DNA of 64,000 nt from Chloroflexota bacterium (GTDB lineage: Bacteria; Chloroflexota; Dehalococcoidia; Lucifugimonadales; UBA3495), in the NCBI GenBank assembly GCA_028873965.1, contig JAPPMU010000052.1, positions 123,233 to 187,232 on the forward strand, in the 5' to 3' direction. The translations under genes and the position numbers were made by a program. The notes under the pieces were generated by a model. The model had not been told where the DNA came from. It saw only the letters and a program-made list of their open reading frames with translations, and ran no database searches. Positions 16,346-25,759 of the stretch are shown here, in pieces (within the stretch, counting starts at the first letter, position 1; each line of letters begins with the position of its first letter).

Positions 16346-17983
16346 ATGGACCCCATCAATGTCGTAGCCGAACGCCTGGGCATCGACCCGCAGCACCTGA
16401 TCCCATTCGGCAACACCAAGGCCAAGGTGAGCCTCGACGCCATCCGCGAAAACGGCCGGCGCGGCAAGCTGGTGGTCGTCACCGGCATCACGCCTACACC
16501 GGCCGGCGAAGGCAAGACCACTACCTCCATCGGCTTGACCGACGGCCTCGGCCGGCTGGGACACCAGGCCGTGGTCAACCTCCGCGAGCCCGCCCTGGGC
16601 CCGATCTTTGGCATCAAGGGCGGCGGAACCGGCGGCGGCAAGGCCCGCGTCGTTCCCGAGGACGAGATCAACATCCATTTCACCGGCGACGCCCATGCCG
16701 TCGGCTCCACCCACAACCTCCTCGCCGCTCTGGTGGAGAACGCCGTTTACCGCAACCGGGCCTGCGACATGGCCCCCGACGGCATCACTTGGTCCCGCGT
16801 CACCGACGCCTCTGACCGCGCCCTCCGTCAGATAACCTCCGGTCTCGGCGGCAACGCCAACAGCCCCCTGCGCGAGACCCGGTTCGACTTCATCACCGCC
16901 TCCGAGATCATGGCCATCCTTGCCCTGGCCACGGACCTTGAGGACCTCCGCGCCCGCCTGTCCCGCATCGTCGTGGGAACCAGCCGCGCCGGCGATCCCG
17001 TATCCGTTGGCGATCTCGGCCTCGTCGGACCCCTCATGGCCGTCATGCGCCACACCGTCATGCCTAACCTCGTGCAGACCATGGAGGGCATGCCCGCCAT
17101 CGTTCATTCCGGTCCCTTCGGCAACATCGCCCACGGCTGCAGCTCCATCATCGCCGATCGCCTCGCCCTCGGTTACGCGGACATCATCATCACCGAGGCC
17201 GGCTTCGCCTCGGACCTGGGCTTCGAGAAGTTCATGCACATCAAGACCCGGAACAGCGGCCTCCCCATTGCCGCCGCCGTCCTGGTGTCCTCCGTTCGCG
17301 CCATGCGCTGGCACGGCGGCGCCCTGCGCCGGAACCTCTCCCAGCCTGACCTTGATGCCATGAAGGCCGGTGCGGCCAACATGGTCCACCACATCAACAT
17401 CGTGCGCAGCTTCGGCTTGCCGGTGGTGGTTGCCCTCAACCGCTTCGACGGCGACAGCGCCGAGGAGCTCCAGGCCGCCGCCGAGATCGCCGAGCAGGCC
17501 GGAGCCTACGCCACCGCCGAATACTCCGGTTTCACCGACGGCGGCGAGGGCGGAGTCGCCCTGGCTGAAGCCGTCGCGCGGGCCGTCGACGACCCTGCCG
17601 TGGCCCCCGACAGCATCGACTACGCCTACGACCTCGATGCGTCTATCGAGGACAAGGTGCTTGCCCTGGCCCGTCGGATCTACGGCGCCGAGAGGGTCAC
17701 CTGGACCGCCGAGGCCCGCCGTCGCGCCCGTTTCTTCGCCGCGCAGGGCTGGGACAAGCTGCCCATCTGCATGGCGAAAACCCACCTGTCCATCTCCCAC
17801 GATCCGACGCTCAAGGGCAGCCCGTCCGGCTACACCTTCCCGGTATCCGACATCCGCGCTTCCGTCGGCGCTGGCTTCCTCTACACCCTGGCCGGCCGCA
17901 TCGAGACCCTGCCCGGCCTACCCACCCGCCCCCGCGCCGTCGACATGGACGTCTCCCCCGACGGCGAGATCGTAAACCTGTAG
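16346..17983 (+). CDS. fhs: Formate-tetrahydrofolate ligase
   Basis: A 545-residue enzyme, close to the usual ~555. It joins formate to tetrahydrofolate with ATP to give 10-formyl-THF in the cytosol, entering the Wood-Ljungdahl methyl branch or one-carbon synthesis. The P-loop is GITPTPAGEGKTTTSIGL; GIKGGGTGGGKARV and FTGDAHAVGSTHNLL are family-specific. Start ATG 16346 (DPINVVAERLGIDPQHLIPFG) agrees with family N-termini, although the frame is open further up. It may share a transcript with the CBS gene 50 bases before it. Its presence fits the formate- or hydrogen-linked NADH module seen at the far end of the window. Confidence 0.95.
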   Translation: MDPINVVAERLGIDPQHLIPFGNTKAKVSLDAIRENGRRGKLVVVTGITPTPAGEGKTTTSIGLTDGLGRLGHQAVVNLREPALGPIFGIKGGGTGGGKARVVPEDEINIHFTGDAHAVGSTHNLLAALVENAVYRNRACDMAPDGITWSRVTDASDRALRQITSGLGGNANSPLRETRFDFITASEIMAILALATDLEDLRARLSRIVVGTSRAGDPVSVGDLGLVGPLMAVMRHTVMPNLVQTMEGMPAIVHSGPFGNIAHGCSSIIADRLALGYADIIITEAGFASDLGFEKFMHIKTRNSGLPIAAAVLVSSVRAMRWHGGALRRNLSQPDLDAMKAGAANMVHHINIVRSFGLPVVVALNRFDGDSAEELQAAAEIAEQAGAYATAEYSGFTDGGEGGVALAEAVARAVDDPAVAPDSIDYAYDLDASIEDKVLALARRIYGAERVTWTAEARRRARFFAAQGWDKLPICMAKTHLSISHDPTLKGSPSGYTFPVSDIRASVGAGFLYTLAGRIETLPGLPTRPRAVDMDVSPDGEIVNL

Positions 17984-18044
17984 CCACGGACGGCCGCTTG
18001 CGTTGTGCTAGTGGGCAAAACTACCCAGCACATGGAGCGTCAAG

Positions 18045-18401
18045 ATGACTACACAGAAATACCGCGACGACAGCCGCAGCCTGTTAGCCCAAGCCCGTAT
18101 CGAGCTGGCCGGCGGCGATGTGCGGCAAGCGTCGGAAAAGGGTTGGGGGGCCGCCGCTCAGATTGTGAAGGCCGTTTCCGAAAGCCGGAGTTTGCCCCAC
18201 CGCGGTCACCGTCTGCTGTTCAACATGGTGGACACCCTATACGACGAGACCGGCGACGCGGACATCCGTCGCTTGTTCAACGTGGCCAACGCTCTTCATA
18301 TGAACTTTTGCGAGGACTGGCGCAGTTCGGAAAGTGTGAGGGAAAGCCTGGACGATGTGGAGCGCTTCCTGGACAAGATGGATCCCTTGGTTCTCGCGTA
18401 G
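18045..18401 (+). CDS. PaREP1-like helical protein
   Basis: A 118-residue all-helical protein with the pattern AQARIELAGGDVRQASEKGWGAAAQIVKAV, seen in PaREP1-family and HEPN-like proteins and repeated in the genes at 47208 and 47615. PaREP1 proteins are thought to be HEPN-related, with the conserved ASEKxWGAA helix; some pair with nucleotidyltransferases. No partner is next to it. A GGAG site (GGAGCGTCAAG) precedes ATG 18045. Confidence 0.7.
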   Translation: MTTQKYRDDSRSLLAQARIELAGGDVRQASEKGWGAAAQIVKAVSESRSLPHRGHRLLFNMVDTLYDETGDADIRRLFNVANALHMNFCEDWRSSESVRESLDDVERFLDKMDPLVLA

Positions 18402-18578
18402 AGCCGCCAATCCCGGCGGGGAGACCGGTTGAACAAGGGCGGCAACACCTGCCCCGATCAGGAGCGCCACCATGACTACTGCCAATGACAACCGTTCATC
18501 TTGCAAATCCTGTTCATCCATGCAAAACGAGACCGGCTATGGTGCCGTGATGGTCGGGCACGGCACCATCCGACCGGC

Positions 18579-18608
18579 TTTACACTGCTGAAACCGCCAG
18601 AATATAAT
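18579..18608 (+). promoter_or_regulatory. Strong sigma-70-type promoter for def-cca
   Basis: TTTACA at 18579-18584, an 18-base spacer and a perfect TATAAT at 18603-18608. It lies 66 bases before the def start. Between 18402 and 18578 there is a short dispersed motif (CAAATCCTGTTCATCCATGC) and no convincing gene. Confidence 0.75.
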
Positions 18609-18674
18609 CCCCGGCAAGTTTACGAATTTCGCAACATCAACGGGGGCAATGCCGCCCAACATAGGAGTCCTACC

Positions 18675-19325
18675 GTGGCCATGCTCCAGATGCGCGTGTT
18701 TCCCGACCCCATCCTGCGTCAGCGTGCCCGCAAGGTCACGCAGTTCGACGCCAAGCTGGCTCAGCTTGCGGCCGACATGGAGGAGACCATGAACGCCCAC
18801 CACGGCGTCGGGTTGGCCGCCAACCAGGTCGGCGTGCTGCAGCGCGTGTGCGTGGTGAAGATGGAGGATTGGGAGGAAGCGCTGGTTCTGGTCAACCCGG
18901 AGATCATGCGCCGGGAAGGTCTCCGCGAGGTCGAGGAGGGCTGTCTCAGCCTGCCCGGCTACCGGGGCATGGTCAACCGCTCCGAGCGCATCCGCGTGCG
19001 TTACCAGGACATCACCGGCAAGCAGCAGCGCCTCCGGGCCGAGTGCATGCTCGCCCAGGCCATCGAGCACGAGACCGATCACCTCAACGGCATCCTCTAC
19101 CTTGACCACCTCATCGCCCACGACCAGTTCTTCCGCATCCACGTCAACGAGGATGGCGACGTGGAATACCTGCCCACCGGCGAGCCGGACGCCGCCGAAC
19201 TGGAGGCCGCGGCCCAGCGCATGAACCGCCGCAACGCCGAGCCCCGGTCAAATCTGCCCCAGTTCGACCCCAGCAACGGCCGGCCCGCCACCCGCCAGGC
19301 CGACGACGCCACCGTCGCCGACTAG
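18675..19325 (+). CDS. def: Peptide deformylase
   Basis: A 216-residue enzyme that removes the formyl group from the starting Met of new proteins. All three motifs are present: GVGLAANQ (44-51), EEGCLSLPG with metal ligand C90, and EHETDH with metal-binding His132 and His136 and catalytic Glu133. The start is GTG 18675, seven bases after AGGAG; ATG 18681 is possible. The C-terminal ~45 residues are an extra Arg/Ala/Asp-rich tail beyond the bacterial core. It is followed by the cca gene one base later, so the two are coupled. Confidence 0.93.
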   Translation: MAMLQMRVFPDPILRQRARKVTQFDAKLAQLAADMEETMNAHHGVGLAANQVGVLQRVCVVKMEDWEEALVLVNPEIMRREGLREVEEGCLSLPGYRGMVNRSERIRVRYQDITGKQQRLRAECMLAQAIEHETDHLNGILYLDHLIAHDQFFRIHVNEDGDVEYLPTGEPDAAELEAAAQRMNRRNAEPRSNLPQFDPSNGRPATRQADDATVAD

Positions 19326-19326
19326 C

Positions 19327-20799
19327 ATGGACTCCGCCAGCCTGATTACCCGGCTGGCCGGGTTTTTCGACGCCCGGATCGACACGCCGGCGTGGCTGGT
19401 GGGCGGCGTAGTTCGTGACGCCCTGCTGGGCCGCGACGCTCAGGACATCGACGTCGCGGTTTCCGGCGACGCCCAGCCCGTGGGCCATGCCGTTGCCGAC
19501 CATCTCGGCGCGACCGCAGTGCCGCTGCCGGAATGGAACATCGTCCGTGTCGCCCTACCCGGGATCGCGAAAAACTCGCGTCCCTTCCTGATCGACGTTT
19601 CCGGTCACGCCGGCACCATTGAAGACGATCTCCGGTCTCGCGATTTCACCGTCGACGCCATGGGCATCCCCGTCGGCTGCTGGGATTCCGAGGAGCGGTT
19701 CGACTCCATCATCGATCCCCTGAACGGCCGGGCGGATCTGGCCCGTCGCATCCTGCGCGCCGGAAGCGATGACGTGTTCGCCTCCGACCCGGGCCGGATG
19801 CTTCGCGCCGTCCGCCTCGCCCAGCAGGTGGGGCTCCGCATGGAGCCGGACACCGCCCGCCTCATACGCCGCGACGCTTCCCAGCTGCACCGTGTGTCCC
19901 CGGAGCGCATCCGAGATGAGTTCATGACCATCCTGGCCGCAACGGGCGCGCGGCCCCAGCTTGAGGTGCTGGACCGCCTTGACCTCCTCTGTCGCGTGAT
20001 ACCCGAGCTGGAGGCCACCAAGCGTTGTGAGCAGCCCCGGTCGCACCACTATTGGGACGTGTGGGGCCACCTGCTGCACTGCGTCGAATATGCGGAAGAG
20101 GTCACCGCCGGCCACCGCAACAACGCCATCTACACCATGGCGCCGTGGACTGCCAACGAGGACTCCTACTTCGCCGAGGTCATCGGCGACGGCCATACCC
20201 GCCGCACCGTGCTCAAGTTGGCGGCCCTGCTCCACGACATCGCCAAACCACAGACCCGCGCCGCCGACGCCGACGGCCGGGTCCGCTTCCTCGGCCACAG
20301 CGAGGAGGGAGCCGAAATTGTGGAACAGCGGCTAACCTCTCTGCGCATGTCCCGCCGGGTCACCGACCTGGTTTCCGATATGGTGCTGCACCATCTGCGA
20401 CCCAGCCAGCTCCGCCATGGGTCCGCCATGCCGTCCCCGCGCGCGATCTTCCGGTTTTACCGCGATGTCGGAGATGCCGCGGTGGATACGCTGTACCTGG
20501 CCATGGCCGACGTGCTGGCCGCCCGCGGCCCCGACCTGGTCCCGGAACGCTGGGCCAACTATGCTAGAATGGTTGCCGCTGTTCTCGAAGCCGGGGCCGA
20601 ACAACCCGGAAATCGAAACGGCAACCCACCCCTGATCAATGGCCACGACCTGATGGACGCTCTCAACCTCCCTTCCGGGCCCCGCATCGGCGCTTTGTTG
20701 GCGCGCTTGCGGGAGGCCGAAGCGGTCGGCGAAATCTCCAGCCGGCAGGACGCCATGGAACTGGCCGCCCGGTTGGTCGATCAGGGTGACCGGCAATAA
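19327..20799 (+). CDS. CCA tRNA nucleotidyltransferase / polyA polymerase family with HD domain
   Basis: A 490-residue class II nucleotidyltransferase. The head domain has WLVGGVVRDALLG and QDIDVAVSG (the GG...DxD motif), then SRDFTVDAMG and RILRAGSDDVFASDPGRMLRAVRLAQQVG. The C-terminal half holds an HD domain (LAALLHDIAKPQTR, residues ~297-310). Enzymes of this form add or repair the 3' CCA of tRNA; a polyA-type role is possible. It is coupled to def. The HD part may hydrolyse 2',3'-cyclic or phosphate ends. Confidence 0.88.
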   Translation: MDSASLITRLAGFFDARIDTPAWLVGGVVRDALLGRDAQDIDVAVSGDAQPVGHAVADHLGATAVPLPEWNIVRVALPGIAKNSRPFLIDVSGHAGTIEDDLRSRDFTVDAMGIPVGCWDSEERFDSIIDPLNGRADLARRILRAGSDDVFASDPGRMLRAVRLAQQVGLRMEPDTARLIRRDASQLHRVSPERIRDEFMTILAATGARPQLEVLDRLDLLCRVIPELEATKRCEQPRSHHYWDVWGHLLHCVEYAEEVTAGHRNNAIYTMAPWTANEDSYFAEVIGDGHTRRTVLKLAALLHDIAKPQTRAADADGRVRFLGHSEEGAEIVEQRLTSLRMSRRVTDLVSDMVLHHLRPSQLRHGSAMPSPRAIFRFYRDVGDAAVDTLYLAMADVLAARGPDLVPERWANYARMVAAVLEAGAEQPGNRNGNPPLINGHDLMDALNLPSGPRIGALLARLREAEAVGEISSRQDAMELAARLVDQGDRQ

Positions 20800-20973
20800 T
20801 ACTCTCTGGCCGTCGCCCTCGTGAGACCACCGCACATAAACCCGTCATTTTCTTGATTCGCTCGACGTGCGCGTTCACCGCCTCGCCACAATAGCGGTCA
20901 TATAACCGGTTCGATCCCCATCGGCGCAGCGATGCGCCGGCAAATACCAGCACAGAGGTCTGGAATAGGCAGC

Positions 20974-22812
20974 ATGCGACGACGCACCGTTTTACTGACG
21001 ATCTTCATTTTGGCGGTGCTGGCCGTCTCGGCCGTTTCGCTCGCTCTGCCGGAAATCCATATCGGTATCCCGGGCATTCCGCGCATCGACCGGGCCGCCA
21101 CCGGCCCGCTGGGTCTCAAGCTGGGCCTGGACCTGCAGGGCGGCGCGCACCTCGTTTACCAGGCCGACACGGGCACCGTCCTGACGGTCACCTTCTCCGA
21201 CGACGCTGAAGCCGACCTTGAGACTGTCCAGGAAGCCCTCGCCTCCGTAAACTACCAGGGCGACGCGGCCCGGTTGGATGCCCCGCAGTCCTACCGGGTC
21301 TCCGGCGAGTTCCTCGGCCCCGAACGCCGCGAAGCGGTGCTCCAGGCTTTGACCGAGGCCATCGCCGAGCCCGTTGACCTAATCACCGACGACACGCCGC
21401 CTCCCACCAACGAGCAGATGGAAGGCGTGCTCGACATCATCAGCAATCGCGTCAACCTCTACGGAACCGAGGAGCCTATAGTCCAGCGCTTCGGCGACGA
21501 CCGGATCATCGTCCAACTTCCCGGCGCCAGCGGCTCCGTCGTGTCCGTGGAGTTCGTTGAAAACGCCGACGTGGAGAAGCTGGGCACCACAATCTTTGAT
21601 CAGGGTTACGGTACCGACGTTGAGAGCCGGGGCGATAATCGCTTCCGCATCACTACCGAAGCCACCCTGGACACCTCGGAACGCCAGGCCCTCCGGACCA
21701 TCCTCGAATCCGAGGTGGGCACAATCGTCAACTACCAGGTGACCGGAAGCATCGACGATGCCAAAGCGGTAATCGGCGAAACTGCCCAGCTGGAGTTTCT
21801 GCGCCGCAAGTGCGGAGCGCCCATCGCCGCAATTGACCCCCCCCGCTGTATCGCCCCGTTCACCGACAGCAGCGTCGGCCTCACCGGCGACGACCTCGTG
21901 GATGCCTACGTCGGCACCGAGCAGGCCACTGGCGCCTGGGTGGTCAACATCCAGTTCGACGACCGCGGCGCCGAGTTGTTCGGCCAGATGACCGGCGAAA
22001 TCAACACCCAGACCAACCCCCAGACCGACGAAGTTATCGCCGTGTTCCTCGACGGCCGCGAGCTCATCGCCCCCGTCGCCCGCGCGCACATCCGCGACGG
22101 CCGCAGCCAGATCTCCGGCAACTTCAACCGCGAATCCGCCCGCAGGCTGGCCATCCAGCTCAAGTCCGGTCGTCTCCCCGTGCCCCTGATCCTCATCCAG
22201 GAGTCGGGTGTTGACTCAATACTGGGCAAGGAATCCCTGGAACTCAGCCTCAAGGCCGGGCTGGTTGGGCTAGGCTTGGTGCTGGCATTCGTCATTGCCT
22301 ACTATCGCGCTGCCGGCGTGGTCGCCGCCGTTGCCCTTTTCTACTACGCCATCGTCACCCTGGCCATCTTCAAATTGGTGCCCATCACCCTCACCCTGCC
22401 CCACATCGGTGGGTTCATCCTCTCCATCGGTCTCGCCGTTGACGCCAACATACTGATCTTCGAGCGCATCAAGGAGGAGATCCGGCTGGGCCGCTCTCTC
22501 GGCTCGGCGATGGATGTAGGGTTCAACCGCGCCTGGCCGGCCATTAGGGACGGCAACGTCAGCACGCTTATCACCTGCGTGGTGCTCCTCTGGTTCGGCA
22601 ACCGCCTGGGTGGCGGGCTGGTCAACGGCTTCGCGTTGACCCTGCTGGTGGGCGTGCTCGTCAGCATGTTCACCGCGGTTCTGGTCAGCCGCAACCTGCT
22701 GCAGGTCCTGCAGGCCACGGGTTTGGGCCGCTCCGCCAACCTGTTCACCCCCGAAAAGATCCAACCCCGGTCCACGGGGCAGCGTCCACAGTCGGCCCAG
22801 GGGGGCCAATAG
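20974..22812 (+). CDS. secD: Protein translocase subunit SecD
   Basis: A 612-residue inner-membrane protein that pulls proteins through SecYEG using the proton gradient. TM1 is residues 4-24. GLKLGLDLQGGAHLVYQ is the D1 signature of the periplasmic part. The five C-terminal TMs include GLVGLGLVLAFVIAYYRAAG, LPHIGGFILSIGLAVDANILIFERIKEE and LLVGVLVSMFTAVLVSR. ATG 20974 gives the short cytosolic start MRRRTV. SecF follows after 3 bases, the standard order. Confidence 0.95.
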   Translation: MRRRTVLLTIFILAVLAVSAVSLALPEIHIGIPGIPRIDRAATGPLGLKLGLDLQGGAHLVYQADTGTVLTVTFSDDAEADLETVQEALASVNYQGDAARLDAPQSYRVSGEFLGPERREAVLQALTEAIAEPVDLITDDTPPPTNEQMEGVLDIISNRVNLYGTEEPIVQRFGDDRIIVQLPGASGSVVSVEFVENADVEKLGTTIFDQGYGTDVESRGDNRFRITTEATLDTSERQALRTILESEVGTIVNYQVTGSIDDAKAVIGETAQLEFLRRKCGAPIAAIDPPRCIAPFTDSSVGLTGDDLVDAYVGTEQATGAWVVNIQFDDRGAELFGQMTGEINTQTNPQTDEVIAVFLDGRELIAPVARAHIRDGRSQISGNFNRESARRLAIQLKSGRLPVPLILIQESGVDSILGKESLELSLKAGLVGLGLVLAFVIAYYRAAGVVAAVALFYYAIVTLAIFKLVPITLTLPHIGGFILSIGLAVDANILIFERIKEEIRLGRSLGSAMDVGFNRAWPAIRDGNVSTLITCVVLLWFGNRLGGGLVNGFALTLLVGVLVSMFTAVLVSRNLLQVLQATGLGRSANLFTPEKIQPRSTGQRPQSAQGGQ

Positions 22813-22815
22813 CGA

Positions 22816-23772
22816 ATGTTCAATATCGTCGGCAAGCGCGGCTGGTACTTTGTCATCTCGGCCCTGGTGATCATACCCGGGCTGCTGTCCATGATTGCCC
22901 CTCCCGGCTGGGCCTCCGGTGGGTCTGGCCTCAGGCCGGGCATCGACTTCTCCAGCGGCTCCGCTCTCACCGTCGCCTTCGTGGAACCGGCCAGCCCCGA
23001 CGCCGTTCGCAGCGTCTTGGCCACCGTTGGCCATCCCCAGGCGTTGGTGCAGTCCGTGGGTGAAAACTCCGTCCTGATTCGTACCCGGGTGCTGGAAGAG
23101 GCATCCGGCAACGTGGTATCGGAGCGCCAGCGTATCGAGGACGCGCTGGAGGCGCAGGTCGGCCTCATCGATGCCTCCGGCGTCGACACCGTTTCTCCCA
23201 TCATCGCTCAGGAGACCGTGCGCAACACCTTCCTGGCTTTGCTCGTGGCCTCCGTCTTCATCCTCATCTACATCTGGTACGCCTTCCGCCGCGTTCCCCG
23301 GGCCTATCGCTACGGCGTGGCCGCAGTCGTGACCTTGATTCACGACACCGTGATCGTCCTCGGCGTCTTCTCCATTCTCGGTCGCGTTCTGGGCATGGAA
23401 GTCAACGCCATGTTCATTGTCGGCATCCTGACCGTGGCCGGATACTCGGTCAATGACACCATCGTGGTGTTCGACCGCATCCGCGAGAACTCCATACGCG
23501 TTCCCGACCGCAGCCTCGAGGACACCGTCAATCTCAGCATCATCGAGAGTGTAGGCCGGTCTGTTAACACCAGCTTCACGACGCTGCTGGTGCTGGTCGC
23601 CATGTTGCTCATCGGCGGCGAGTCTATCCGCGAACTGCTGCTGGTGGTGGCAATCGGCGTGGTGGTGGGAACCTACAGCTCCATTTTCATCGCCGCCCAA
23701 TTCCTGGTGATCTGGGATCGCCGCGAGTTCGGCCGCGTCTTCACCCTCGGCCGCCGCGAGGCAGCCGCTTAG
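22816..23772 (+). CDS. secF: Protein translocase subunit SecF
   Basis: A 318-residue partner of SecD with TM1 at residues 9-29, the GIDFSSGSALTVAF motif in place of the usual DFxGG stretch, and five more TMs. VNAMFIVGILTVAGYSVNDTIVVFDRIREN and SVNTSFTTLLVLVAMLLIGGESIR are the conserved transmembrane motifs. Length is normal. A 178-base gap without a supported feature follows. Confidence 0.95.
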   Translation: MFNIVGKRGWYFVISALVIIPGLLSMIAPPGWASGGSGLRPGIDFSSGSALTVAFVEPASPDAVRSVLATVGHPQALVQSVGENSVLIRTRVLEEASGNVVSERQRIEDALEAQVGLIDASGVDTVSPIIAQETVRNTFLALLVASVFILIYIWYAFRRVPRAYRYGVAAVVTLIHDTVIVLGVFSILGRVLGMEVNAMFIVGILTVAGYSVNDTIVVFDRIRENSIRVPDRSLEDTVNLSIIESVGRSVNTSFTTLLVLVAMLLIGGESIRELLLVVAIGVVVGTYSSIFIAAQFLVIWDRREFGRVFTLGRREAAA

Positions 23773-23950
23773 ATCGACGAGTTGCCGCCGATATTGCCTC
23801 GGTGATTGGTGTGTCCAGTCTGCGGGCTTTGGTGCTCAGCGTTGGATACAATGGTTTCCAAGGTCTTGCCGCGGGTACGGTGGGACGGATCGCGTTATTC
23901 TGACGCGGCGGACAGGCTGGCGTATTGAAGAGACGCCGGGAGGCCATGCG

Positions 23951-24460
23951 ATGGCGATCGTGTCTGACATCACTCGAAAAGCCGTTTGGGACACCCTTTG
24001 CGATCTGGAATGGCAGATGCGCTATTACCGGGCAATGGCGGACCGGCGGCAGCGCGTCCATCGCTGGGTGCGTCTGGCGCTGCTCGTAGGCATCGCCGTG
24101 GAAGGCGGCATACTCTACGGCGGAACTCTGTACCCCTGGCTGTTCTATGTGGGCATAGTGGGCGGCCTTGCACTGGCCGGCCTGACCGTCTGGGACGCGC
24201 TGTCCAATTACGCCAGGGACGTTGCCATCTGCCGGCTGGCAGCCGAAACTTGCAGCCTGCTAATGGATGACGCGGACGACCTGTGGCGAAAGATTGAGAC
24301 GGATCGGGTTCAGGACGCTGATGTTGAGGCGGCCCTCAGTTACATTCGCCGGTGGTGGGACCATGCAACCCAGCGGGTTGATTTGGAAGTGGATCATGCT
24401 TTGAATCTGGCATCTGCGGAAGCCGCCAACGAGGAAGTAGTGAACCGCTATGCCTCGTGA
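23951..24460 (+). CDS. SLATT-like two-TM membrane protein
   Basis: A 169-residue protein with a helical N-terminus (residues 1-38), two adjacent membrane segments (about 43-60 and 64-86) and a long helical cytosolic tail (RLAAETCSLLMDDADDLWRKIE...). This is the layout of SLATT-type proteins, predicted pore-forming effectors in nucleotide-linked conflict systems, but motif-level proof is lacking. It overlaps by 11 bases a tiny proline-rich ORF. It could equally be an unrelated small membrane protein. Confidence 0.6.
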   Translation: MAIVSDITRKAVWDTLCDLEWQMRYYRAMADRRQRVHRWVRLALLVGIAVEGGILYGGTLYPWLFYVGIVGGLALAGLTVWDALSNYARDVAICRLAAETCSLLMDDADDLWRKIETDRVQDADVEAALSYIRRWWDHATQRVDLEVDHALNLASAEAANEEVVNRYAS

Positions 24461-24602
24461 CCGGCAGGCTGACCGTCGCCAAACAGTGACAGATCAGCGA
24501 CAACAGCCGCCGGGAGATCCACTCGCAGATCATTGGCTGGGCAATGATCCACTGCCTCGCCCCAATCCGCGACCCCAACCACCGCCGCGCCCGTCACGAT
24601 AA
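24450..24602 (+). CDS. Tiny Pro/Arg-rich ORF coupled to the SLATT-like gene
   Basis: A 50-residue frame whose ATG lies inside the last codons of the preceding gene (11-base overlap). It is rich in Pro, Arg, Gln and Asp (QQPPGDPLADHWLGNDPLP, then PRPNPRPQPPPRPSR) and probably disordered. It ends four bases before the convergent alcohol dehydrogenase gene. The overlapping start resembles translational coupling, but high-GC proline-rich frames arise by chance, so it is only a candidate. Confidence 0.4.
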   Translation: MPRDRQADRRQTVTDQRQQPPGDPLADHWLGNDPLPRPNPRPQPPPRPSR

Positions 24603-24605
24603 TTG

Positions 24606-25640
24606 TCAGGGTACCAAAACCACCCGCCCCAACGGCTCCCGCTCCCGCACCATCCGCACTGCCTCGCGCACCCCTTGCTCAGTAAGTGGCAGCGCCTCGG
24701 CGACCACCGGCTCCAGCTGCCCCGCCGCGGCCATCTCGACGCACCGCTCCAGCGTCCGCCGCGATACTCCGGATACCCCGGTCAGTCGCAGATCCCGGAA
24801 TATCACCTCGGCCAGCCTTACGGTAGCCGGCTCCCCGGTCACGTCCCCCAGGAGAGCCAGCCGTCCGTATTGCCCCAGGCATTGCAGAACATCGGGCCAC
24901 AGCGGCGGCCCCACCGTGTCGATCACCGCGTCTGCCCCCGCGTCATCAGTGACGGCCAGCACGATCTCCGCGAGATCCGGGCCGTCTGCAACGTCAATCA
25001 CGATTGACGCTCCCAGTTTTTCCAGCCCGGCCGCCTTTCCTGGCGAGGACGTCACGGCGATTACCTGCACGCCTCCAGCCGCCGCCAGTTGCACCGCGTG
25101 GCTGCCCAATCCGCCCCCGGCGCCCGTGACCACCACCGTCTCGCCGGCAGCGACCTCGGCGCTGTCAAGCGCCGAAAGCGCGACCCCGGCCGGACACGCC
25201 AAAAGGGCTGCCCGCTCCGGTGGCACGCTGTCAGGCGCCGCCACCAGCGCCGTTTCCGGCAATGCCACGTACTCCGCGAAACCGCCGTCTCGTCCGTGCC
25301 CGATACCGGCGCCGTGCCGGCACCGGTGCTCCCGTCCGATCCGACACCGCGCACACTCGCCGCACGCCGCGGTCAGTAGACTGACCACGCGGTCCCCTTC
25401 GCCAAATGCTGTGACGCCGTCTCCCGATGCGACCACCGTCCCGGCTATCTCATGCCCCAGGATGACGCCCGGCGCCACGCCCCGCCGCAGGGTTCCCGTC
25501 AGCACCAGGTAGTCGTGGTGGCAGAATCCGCAGGCGTCCACCCGCAGCAGGACCTCGCCAGGTTCCGGCGTCGGGACCTTCCGCTCTGCTATCGCCAGCG
25601 TGGGAGGATTGCCGGCTTGCACCAGCGTCAGCGCGGACAT
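24606..25640 (-). CDS. Zinc-dependent alcohol dehydrogenase (MDR family)
   Basis: A 344-residue medium-chain dehydrogenase. Catalytic zinc ligands are in GFCHHDYL and GHEIAG; the structural zinc loop is CGECARCRIGREHRC with four Cys. The nucleotide motif is VVVTGAGGGLGSHAVQLA. It probably oxidises an alcohol, or reduces an aldehyde, with NAD(P). ATG 25640 (MSALTLVQAG) gives the usual N-terminus; ATG 25667 or 25676 would add 9-12 residues. It runs opposite to both neighbours and is alone. Substrate unknown. Confidence 0.87.
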   Translation of the reverse strand: MSALTLVQAGNPPTLAIAERKVPTPEPGEVLLRVDACGFCHHDYLVLTGTLRRGVAPGVILGHEIAGTVVASGDGVTAFGEGDRVVSLLTAACGECARCRIGREHRCRHGAGIGHGRDGGFAEYVALPETALVAAPDSVPPERAALLACPAGVALSALDSAEVAAGETVVVTGAGGGLGSHAVQLAAAGGVQVIAVTSSPGKAAGLEKLGASIVIDVADGPDLAEIVLAVTDDAGADAVIDTVGPPLWPDVLQCLGQYGRLALLGDVTGEPATVRLAEVIFRDLRLTGVSGVSRRTLERCVEMAAAGQLEPVVAEALPLTEQGVREAVRMVREREPLGRVVLVP

Positions 25641-25759
25641 GGTGTCGGGAAGCGATGAAAGCGTCATGGAGATCATGGTAAAGCAAGGGCGGTTTCTGCG
25701 ATACTGTGCCTTACCACGATCCTGCCCGGGTCCGCCGGGAAACCACCGAGGCAATCAGG

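Noticed and set aside
18471-18590. 39-codon frame with an AGGAG site after the PaREP1-like gene
   Set aside because: Most of it encodes the dispersed CAAATCCTGTTCATCCATGC motif and it runs into the def promoter; likely a gene start destroyed by a repeat, or chance.
20905-20935. tRNA-like GGTTCGATCCCC stretch before secD
   Set aside because: The bases around it do not form a T stem, and no acceptor, D or anticodon stem can be drawn.
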